Assembly (NCBI RefSeq): GCF_002775205.1
Contig: NC_036451.1
Span: forward strand, 25,477,139 to 25,541,138
DNA length: 64,000 bases
Origin: Xiphophorus maculatus
Taxonomy: Eukaryota > Chordata > Actinopteri > Cyprinodontiformes > Poeciliidae
Direction of reading: 5' to 3'
Of the stretch, positions 56,261-64,000 are shown one piece after another. The notes beneath the pieces were generated by a model that was not told the DNA's origin, did not search any database, and was given only the letters and a program-made list of their open reading frames with translations. A program made the position numbers and the translations under genes. Numbering within the stretch: position 1 is the stretch's first letter; the number at the start of each line of letters is the position of its first letter.

Positions 56261-56559
56261 AAGGAGCCACAATTCACAAAATAAATGACTATTAGATCAC
56301 TTTTTGGGCTTAAAATGAATGAAATATCTTGGTTTTATTTACACCAAGTTAATATTTCATGTTTGTATTTTGTCTTAAAGTACCAATTGGGAGCCATTAG
56401 AGGTGGTCAGAAGTTAATTTACTAATAGGGAACCAATTGCAGTGCACTGCAACGCCAGAGTTACTGAAATACTCAAATAAAAATGATAACAAAGCGGGTC
56501 GAAAGATGGAAGAGTTACCAAGCTCCGTGGTCACTAGTGTTACATAAAAATGGCAACTT

Positions 56560-56920
56560 TTTCCATGTATGAAAAGTACAACTTACTAAAAAACAGACAC
56601 TCAAGCCTTTCCGAAACAGCTTTTTCCTACTTGCCATCAGACTGCTGAACTCTTAACTGGACTGCACTCAAAAACCGGTCTCCACTTCACATGTACATAG
56701 CTAAGTAACTTTCATTTTACTGTCAGTCCTGCACTTTATATTTTATATTCATATTTATATTCATATTTTATACTGTATTTTTATTTTATTCTGGAGTAAC
56801 CTCACAACATTGGAACCTCAAAACACTGTCCTGAGCCGTACGCAACGAAATTTCGTTCTGTATACACCCTGTGCATGCAAAATGACAATAAAGTCAGTCT
56901 AAGTCTACATTTCTAAATGA
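56560..56920 (+). mobile_element. 3' end of a LINE retrotransposon
   Basis: Truncated copy. Near 56600-56650 a broken frame resembles a reverse-transcriptase C-terminal remnant (FRNSFFPTCHQTAELL-like). It ends with a 3'UTR-like CGAAATTTCGTTCTGT and AATGACAATAAAGTC, a tail common to fish non-LTR elements. The 5' part is missing. Family is unassigned. Confidence 0.55.
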
Positions 56921-57051
56921 TAGCTGTGACCATGTATTTCTTCACAACAAATTTTATGTAAAATGTTTCTAGTTTTATGGACAGTCATCATAAAAAAAAT
57001 ACATTTGTGACTCAAAATACAACAAAGTCCAATGAAACTTTGACAATTGTA

Positions 57052-58048
57052 TTTATTTTGGAATTTATTGTACATCTGAAGAAAAATATGTCATTATTCG
57101 TGCAATTTAATACTGTGTGGTAAACATTCATTAGCCACAGTATAGTGTAAAAGTTTCCGTTTGTAATTATTTGGAAGGAGAGTACAGTTTTGTAACCCAC
57201 AGTGTGACGCAAACCCACCCTGAAAATGTAACTTTCTGTAACAACAAAGGGAAAGTATGTAGGATGTAGCAAATTCTAACCCTGACCCTCCCAACCAAAC
57301 ACATGTACATTAAACCCTGAAAACAAAGAAAACATGCAATTTTCCCTTTCTTGAACCCATGTTTGCTTTGACCATTCTGGGCTACCATAGAGACCTGGCT
57401 CTGTATAGTAGGAAACAAACCTGATTTGTAATGAAAATAAAAACTTTATGCTAATAAAAACATATCTATACACGTTTAATTTCTACTTACAAATCGCATT
57501 CAGTGACATAAACTGGAGCTTTATGGAAAGAGTTTGAGACGTTGGTAAGACACCACCAGTTCGGGTTGAGAAATGTGATCGGTTAAATTTGATGCTGCAG
57601 GGGCGTACTGTGGTGGCGCAGGGGGTTAGCACGCCCCACGTTTGGAGACCTTAGCCCTCGACGCGGACGTCGCAGGTTCGACTCCCGGTCCCGGCGACCT
57701 TTGCCGCATGTCTTCCCCCCCTCTCCTCACCCTCCTTCCTGTCTGCCTACTGTCGAAAAAATACGAGCCACACACCGCAAAAACTCTTCGGAGGAAAAAA
57801 AAATAAAAATTTGAAGCTGCAGCCATCATTCAGTCAACTTAGCTTAGCATAAGACTGGAAACAGAGCTTAGTTCTAACTATATGCTGTAGAAAAAGGGGG
57901 GAATAAGAGACACTGTGGAAAAATGATAAGCTACTCTGTGATACAAAATGATGAGAAGAACTGGTCAAAGCTTTGACTTCATAATTAGTTAGTAAAATGT
58001 AGGGCAGGAAGCAGTTCTGTCAGTGCTGGACTTATTTGCAGCTTTATC
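57052..58048 (-). other. inpp5d: Probable 3' untranslated region of inpp5d
   Basis: Begins after the stop at 58051-58049. The first minus-strand AATAAA signals I find lie at about 57064-57069 and 57052-57057, giving a 3'UTR near 1 kb that includes the SINE at 57601-57806 in antisense. An earlier non-canonical polyadenylation site is possible. Confidence 0.4.
57601..57806 (+). mobile_element. tRNA-derived SINE with target-site duplication
   Basis: The head has a pol III A-box-like GTGGCGCAGGGGGTTAGCA and a B box GGTTCGACTCCCGG, followed by a pyrimidine-rich body and an A-rich tail. It is flanked by a 16-bp direct repeat with one mismatch (aaatttgatgctgcag at 57585-57600; aaatttgaagctgcag at 57807-57822), the expected target-site duplication. 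It is not a functional tRNA gene because no cloverleaf can be completed. Confidence 0.85.
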
Positions 58049-61000
58049 TCAGTTCACTGGACGGCCCGTCTTGGGATGTTCTGAATGCACTGAAATAAGA
58101 AACAAAATGCATCAGACTATGTTGATTCAATTGTGCCCTTAAACTTTTAGTGTGTGCCTTACTGTCTTTCTGAGGCGGTAGCGGGCCGGGTCTTGTCGGA
58201 ACTCTCTGTTTGCTGGGAAACTCCGATGTGTCTCTGTAATCTCTGGGTTTGGGGGTCTGGGGTTCCGGACGCGACTTAGTGGGCAAAGGAGGCCGATGCG
58301 GCGCCATGCCTCCGTCCGAGCGAGAGGGAATTACAGGCTTCTTCTGTCCTGGTGGGTGCAGGCCCACAGGGGTCTGAGGCTGGGATCTGTTCTCAGAAGA
58401 AGTGAAGGAGCGGTTACGTGGCACAAGCAACGGGGGGCGATTAGGGTCTCCATCTATGGACGGCGTAAGACGGTCCGGCTGGGGATGACCTTGGTCTTTG
58501 GCCTGGGATTTGGCCATGGAACCGTACAGTGGGTTGTCCAACATCTCAGACAACTTCTCGTCCTCATTCCTAGCAGACAAGAACCAATCTATAAGGATTT
58601 GAATTGTCTTTCTGTTGGATCACATCAAGTATAAAGGGCTGGATAGAAATTCAGAACGGGAGAGATGTGCAAGTAGCAGCAGAAATGTCATTCAAAATGA
58701 GGAAAAACTGTGAAAATAGCAGCAGAGATGTAAATACTTGTGGCTTGGCGTCTCACTACAGGGTTTTAAAATATGTTGGAAGTTGAAAATGCATCAATAA
58801 AATCCCCAAATCTATTTGACATTCATGCCGATGATGAATGGACGGAAACCTTTCAGCAGCGCCACATTTTTAAGTTGTGGTTTTTTAGAAAAATTACCCA
58901 ATATGAAAGTGTATTATTAATATTCGGGTACTTACATGGTATAATTGATTGCAGTGGGACTTCGTACGCCCACGTCGTAACTGGTCTTCTTGGACTCTTT
59001 ACACCCTGCAGCCCCACCGCAGACAGTCCTGGGGGTCATGCTGTAACTCCAGCCCTTATCCGACACATTCCCACTTTTGAATGAAAATCCCATATAATTT
59101 GGGTTGGATATATCATGCGCCGGCGTTACGACGGACCTGTTAACGAGAAGACAACGGCGCAAGTTTTAGAGGAATGTTTAGGGGCTGCGTTGTGAGTTGT
59201 GGAGACTCGTAAAAAATCAAATAAAATAAGAGTGTCTTACTTGTCTCCGCCTTTGCCTTTTGAAGGAGCAGCGTCGTCTCTTTCGATTTTAATGAAATCT
59301 GGAAGCGGGAGGAGAACAGGAAGAGTTGATTTCAGAAACCGGGAAGGGATTTAACGTGGGGGTTTTTTTCCCCCTCCTCCCAGCCTCACCATATAATTTC
59401 TCAGTGGGCTTGAACTCGGAGGTGCGCAGCTGGATGCCCCCGGTCAGCGTGCCCGTCTTCTCGCCCTGGTGGGTCAGCGTGATCTGGAACTCCCTGTAGC
59501 AGAACTGGGCGGCGCGCAGAGCAACGCATCCCTCCCCTTCAGGAAGTAAACACCAGCTGATCGTGAGCGGCACACATTTTAGGTCCTTTAAAAATCACAC
59601 TTAAAAAAACAAACTCAACTTTTTTGTCCATTAGTCTCTTATGGGCTTAAAATTAAACAATTCTTTAGAAAAAAACACAAAACAAAATTTAAGCTCCGGT
59701 GTAATTATAAATTCAAAGACAGTGGATCCAAGGAACCTGCTAAGGCAAACTGACACAGATGAGTAGATGGATAAAAAAAATAAAACTCGAGTAAATGTCG
59801 CAATACTTCGACATATTTTTACTCAAGCAAAAGTAAAAAGTAGATGGAAAAAAAAGTTTAAAATTCCGGCAAAAACATCTGACATTTTGAGCTTAATCTC
59901 AGAAAGTTTCTAGAAACGCCCCACACACACACGTTGCGTTTTGTTACATCCTTCACAGAGGAGGGAAAGTGCGTACACCTTGCCAAGACATTTTGCCAAT
60001 ATCTTCTCTCACTTTCTCCCCCTCCCTTACCGTACGACTCGTCACAATCTGTGGATTTGACGCAGATGAGGATGTGCTGCTCCAGCAGGTACTCGGGGTC
60101 GGAAATGATCGGCGTGAGCTTGGAGAGACGGGAGTGAGGCGATCAACAATTCGGGTTCAACCATGAAAAAAACGAAAGCAAAAAAAAACAAAAAAAACCT
60201 GCTTCGTTTTACCTCGACTTTATTGCCGAACCAAACTTTTATGGAGCCGTCGGATTGTTCCGTGTTGTCTCCTTCGGAGGTCTTCACAGTTTCTGTGGGT
60301 TAGGCATTCGCTTTTGATCAGTTTCTGGATCTTTTGGCGACGGATTAAACGTGCTGAGTCAGACAAAACGTACTCTCCAAGCAGCTGGAGTGAAACTCGA
60401 TGAAGAACCTGGTCTTTGACTTCGTCAGCAGGATGGCCACGCAGTTCATGATCTGGATTCCGCCCTGAGGAGCGCTGTTGGGACCTGAAGAGTCAACAAA
60501 GACCAAGGCATCAGACCGCAGGGAGAGGCCATCTTTGATTGATTTAGGCCACATGCGTCAGACTTAAGGCCCTGCAGATTCCAAAACAGGGAGCTCTTTA
60601 TAGTCCAAAGAGACATAAATGTTATATGACCTTTGGAAAAAAGTAAATCTATTTTGGGAATTTTGTTGTCATTTATAAGGAAACACTGTTTTGTTTCTTT
60701 TTGGAGGTTTTAAAATGAAGAAAAACATAAAACATTGTAAAGAAAAAGAAAAGGATAGAAAAAAATTTTTCTGTGGGATGTTGGCATTTGTGGAAAATGA
60801 TGTGAACTCCCCTGACCTCTGTGAGGCGGAAGCTTATGAAACCTGAAAACTGCAGGTCAAAGGAGGAGCTGCGTCTCGAAGGCGGAGCTAGGTCCATGCA
60901 GGCGTATTGCACAGCTGAATGGTTTCCATTCGAGACTAGAAGATTTCTCAAACATGCATAAAAGAATCAAATGTATGTTTTTGATGAGGGAATAACAATA

Positions 61001-63617
61001 GTACATGAGGTAAAGCTTGAAAAGGTTGATTTTACATGACACTGTCCCTTTAAGGAATACTCACTGAATGCAGTGAAGCTTATTCATTAACATTTGAACA
61101 GTTTGTTAACGGGTACTTTCATCAACACATTCTGTCACAACCGGCCCTTTAAAGACATTCGTGATCCTGATGTGGCCCAAAATGGAAATGAGTCCGACAC
61201 CCCACCGGCCCACCTCCCCCGCTTTGGGCCAACTGGCTCTCCTACCTTGCTTGGAGACGAACTGTGATGCAACTCCGACTTCAAATGAAGCAAAAACAGG
61301 CGAGTGGTCGCTGGTCATGATGTCATTAGTGCAACCTGTGAGGACGAAAGGCCCAATGGGAGTTCTCATCAGATGTTATGGTCGCATGTCAAACATTCAC
61401 GAATGAAAGGCATAAAACGAAACAACACAAACAGCCTGGTGTTGTGAAGGAATGAAGGCGCAAAAACAAAACTTCAAGGAACTCTGGCCAACTCTAGACA
61501 GAGCGTAGTTGTGAAATGGGAATGAAAATGACAAATATTTTACTGTGTTTTAGTTTTTTCTTGCAAAACATACAATTAAAAAGTGTGCCACGTGTTTGTA
61601 CTCAGTCTCTCTGAGTCAATACTTTGCAGAAACACTAATCACTGCGATTACAGCAGAAGGTCTTCTACCAAAGTGCTCAGTCAGACCAGATGGTGAGCTG
61701 CTGTGAGCATCAGTCTTGAAAACTTTCAATTGTATTTAGGTCTACGCTTTGACTAGGCCATTCTAAAACCAGAAAAACTCTGGTGTAAGCCGTTCCACTG
61801 TAGCTCCAGCTGGATGGCTCACTGGATGCCGAATCTTAAGTCTGTTTTTGTGTCTAGCAGGTTTTCTTAAAGATTTTCCAAGACCTGTTAAAGAGCATGC
61901 TGCTGCCATCGCCATGTTTCAGTGTAGCAACAGTGTGTTCAGGCCACTGTAGGCCACTGGCGTGTTCTTTAAACAGAAGCTGATGAAAAAAAGAAAAGAA
62001 AAAAGAAACGCAGACTCAAAAATTAGTAACTGAAGACAGAGAACTAGGAGTTTCTTCTGCTGTAGAATTGTTGCCTCTTTAGTAAAATCTTGGATCTGGA
62101 ACTGGCATTAATACTGACTTAACTATGTTGTAGTTACAAGCCAGAAAACCAGTTCAATTTGCTAAATGATATGCATAGTTACAAAGCTCGCCGCTACTAG
62201 CAACACGAGCTAACTACAGCGTATATCTCTATATATATTTAAACTTTAAAACACTGACATCGACACGTTGATTAAACACACAATTGCGCGGTGCTATGTG
62301 AGCACAGAAGTGAAAATGCGACAGTTGTACTGCAACTGTCAAAAGGTTTTAAATTCATGGCGGCCATGTTGGATTTTGTCGTCAGGAGACGTTTATGTCC
62401 ATTTTTCCAGCTTGGAACATAAAAATTTTGACTTCTGAGAAAAAATAAATACATTTATAAACTGTGCCCACTAGCCCAACATGCAGCAGCAAAATATATT
62501 TTCTGTTGTTTTTTTTTTATTACTGTAAAAAATTCTGTCAGTTTTTCAGCTTTTAAATTTTAGTGCTACGTTAAATGGTAGGAGGCAGATAAAAGTTTAC
62601 ACTTCTTTCTCCTCCTTGTCATTCATGATTTGTCTTAGGTGTTACAAAAACTCTTCATATTTATGACTAAGTGAATAAGATAAAAAAAACAATTAAATGA
62701 AAACAAAATGCTATATTATATTTAATGAGAGGAAACCACGAGCTTAAAGTAAAAAACATTTGGAGGTAACGCAACATTCATTAGCTTTTCATAAGAAACA
62801 CTGTGTCATTGGACGACGCAGGATAAATACTCACCATACGCCTGGCACACAACGTGAACCAGAGGATATGACTTCCGCAGGACACGATCGCACCACGACG
62901 GCAAATTGTATTTTGTCTGCAAATGTAATTTTTTTGTAGTTAATAAACTGAATTTTATTACAGTTCCCATTGAAAAACTGCTGGAAAAAAAAGTAACACG
63001 CTGTCCCCTTCCTACAATAACGGCCTCAGTGATTCCAAAAGTGATTTTGGGAAAAAAGAAAAGAAAAAAAAAAATCAACCCCTTTTTTAATTGCCAAAAG
63101 ATGATTTCCACAAAAAAAAAAAAAAGAAAAAGAAAAAAGTTCTAGGCTATTATTTTAGAAAGATGATGATACTTTTCTTGTTTTGTGTCTGATTTGTGGA
63201 TGTCTTGTCATGTTTCCATTTTGACTTTCAAACAAATTAACTCCACTCATGTGTGTTCCAAATATTGTTATGCTTCTGACGGCTCAGTATTTACAGTGCA
63301 GGACAGAAGGAATAAAGTCACCATCCTCACCCCGGTGGCTTTGGCCTTTGTGTAGGCGTATTTGTCTCGTGTGTCTCTCTCAAAGCGGTAGGTGGGTGGA
63401 AATGTGATTTCCTCCTCCTCTGCAATCAGCAGAAAGATTAGATTTGCTGCTTTAGCGCCGGCCCAGCCGCCGCACGTCTGCGATGGGTTCGGACTCAACA
63501 GAACTCACCGAAATGCAGGAAGACCCTCCCGTCGTTCCGCTCCATGCCGAGCTGGTCTCTGCTGAGGAGGTCGTGGTACTGCTGCTGCTTGATCTTCGCC
63601 ACAATGTTCTCGGCGTC
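58049..63617 (-). CDS. inpp5d: SHIP1, phosphatidylinositol-3,4,5-trisphosphate 5-phosphatase 1 (3' part, 5' end outside window)
   Basis: Haematopoietic phosphatase converting PI(3,4,5)P3 to PI(3,4)P2 at the membrane. Twelve exons in transcription order: 63617-63509, 63419-63331, 62916-62835, 61335-61246, 60484-60374, 60292-60213, 60118-60031, 59536-59390, 59298-59241, 59136-58936, 58569-58163, 58089-58049. Phases fit throughout (1503 nt, 500 residues plus stop). The first visible residues are DAENIVAKIKQQQYHDLL. Catalytic motifs LPSWCDRVL (third exon) and TSDHSPV (fourth exon) are intact. A C2-like region follows (PIISDPEYLL). The tail has two NPXY-type motifs, NPNY and NPLY, where tyrosine phosphorylation recruits PTB proteins, then PxxP stretches and RDYRDTSEFP. 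Absence of a SAM domain and the NPNY/NPLY spacing favour SHIP1 over SHIP2 (INPPL1). The SH2 domain and first half of the catalytic domain lie beyond 64000. Confidence 0.95.
60808..61053 (-). mobile_element. Interspersed repeat copy D in an inpp5d intron
   Basis: Inverted, truncated copy of the family at 1901-2495: cgaaggcggagctaggtcca, cagctgaatggtttccat, gatttctcaaacatgcat and the end tgacactgtccctttaa. It lies within the intron between the exons ending 61246 and starting 60484. Confidence 0.65.
61600..61990 (+). mobile_element. Degenerate Tc1-associated fish repeat in an inpp5d intron
   Basis: Typical phrases: tttgactaggccattcta, gcaggttttcttaaagattt, catgctgctgccatcgccat, gtttcagtgtagcaacagtg. 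Related to 30640-31440. Lies in the intron between exons 62916-62835 and 61335-61246. Confidence 0.55.
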
Positions 63618-64000
63618 CTGCAAAGGGAAGCCGCGCCGTGACTGTTCATGACTTAATGTTATTTGTACCGCAGACGCAAATCTGGACAACGTGGAAGAAA
63701 AAAACATCCAAAAAATAAATAAATAAATAATAAAATAAATGGAGGTCTGCTAAATATGAAATCCAATATGAAATCTAAACTTGATCAAATTGGAGGCTTA
63801 TTGCTGCAGCAATACTTCCATTTAAGTTGCACACTTCACTGTAACTAACCCTGGAATGCAGAACTAGTGCACTAGGTATGTAAAACAGAGTTTGCGTTGA
63901 AATATTTTCCCATCTGTTCTGCGAGAAAACTACTCTGGTTATCTACTGCGAGGTAAGATAGTGACCGTTAACAGCTTCCTACGCGAACCCCCACCGCCGA
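63618..64000 (-). other. inpp5d: Intron of inpp5d running off the window
   Basis: Upstream of the acceptor ctttgcag|GACGCC. No further exon is visible before the window ends, so the remaining 5' exons are outside. Confidence 0.5.

Noticed and set aside
57601..57720. tRNA gene
   Set aside because: A- and B-box-like sequences are present but no cloverleaf or anticodon arm can be formed, and flanking duplications show a SINE.
58049..63617. INPPL1 (SHIP2) instead of INPP5D
   Set aside because: No SAM domain at the C-terminus, and the NPNY/NPLY spacing and RDYRDTSEFP tail resemble SHIP1.

Overview
The window is nuclear DNA of a teleost fish, probably a percomorph. It has vertebrate protein-coding genes with short introns, an AT-rich background, many simple repeats, and typical fish transposon debris (Tc1-like, hAT-like MITEs, LINE 3' ends, a tRNA-derived SINE). 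The species cannot be named from the sequence alone. No bacterial, phage or viral system was seen.

Only the right-hand third is gene-dense. bcl6 (+ strand) has a non-coding first exon ending at 45442 and eight coding exons between 47430 and 50301. They encode a 700-residue BTB/POZ protein with six C2H2 zinc fingers. lsm2 (- strand, 56110 down to 54737) encodes the complete 95-residue LSm2 protein in five exons. inpp5d/SHIP1 (- strand, 63617 down to 58049) is represented by its last twelve coding exons: the second half of the inositol 5-phosphatase domain and the NPXY/proline-rich tail. The SH2 domain and first half lie beyond position 64000.

The left two thirds (1-45 kb) hold no convincing coding exon. 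A GC-rich, promoter-like block at 16.3-17.3 kb contains a minus-strand splice donor at 16961/16960. From the vertebrate gene order (BCL6 and LPP head to head) I infer the first non-coding exon of lpp, with 1-16.9 kb as its first intron. Between the two promoters lie about 28 kb of repeats, candidate conserved non-coding blocks, and two plus-strand exon-like segments (ending 35598; 43828-43915) that may be alternative upstream exons of bcl6 or a lncRNA.

The best observations concern bcl6 exon 1. A block remembered as conserved with mammalian BCL6 exon 1 carries four TTCNNNGAA sites in 73 bases. This is the arrangement used in mammals for BCL6 autorepression and STAT input. The first ATG of that exon (45412) is also in frame with the BCL6 reading frame across the predicted splice, so a form 14 residues longer at the N-terminus is possible. 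Family assignments rest on remembered sequences; no search was run.
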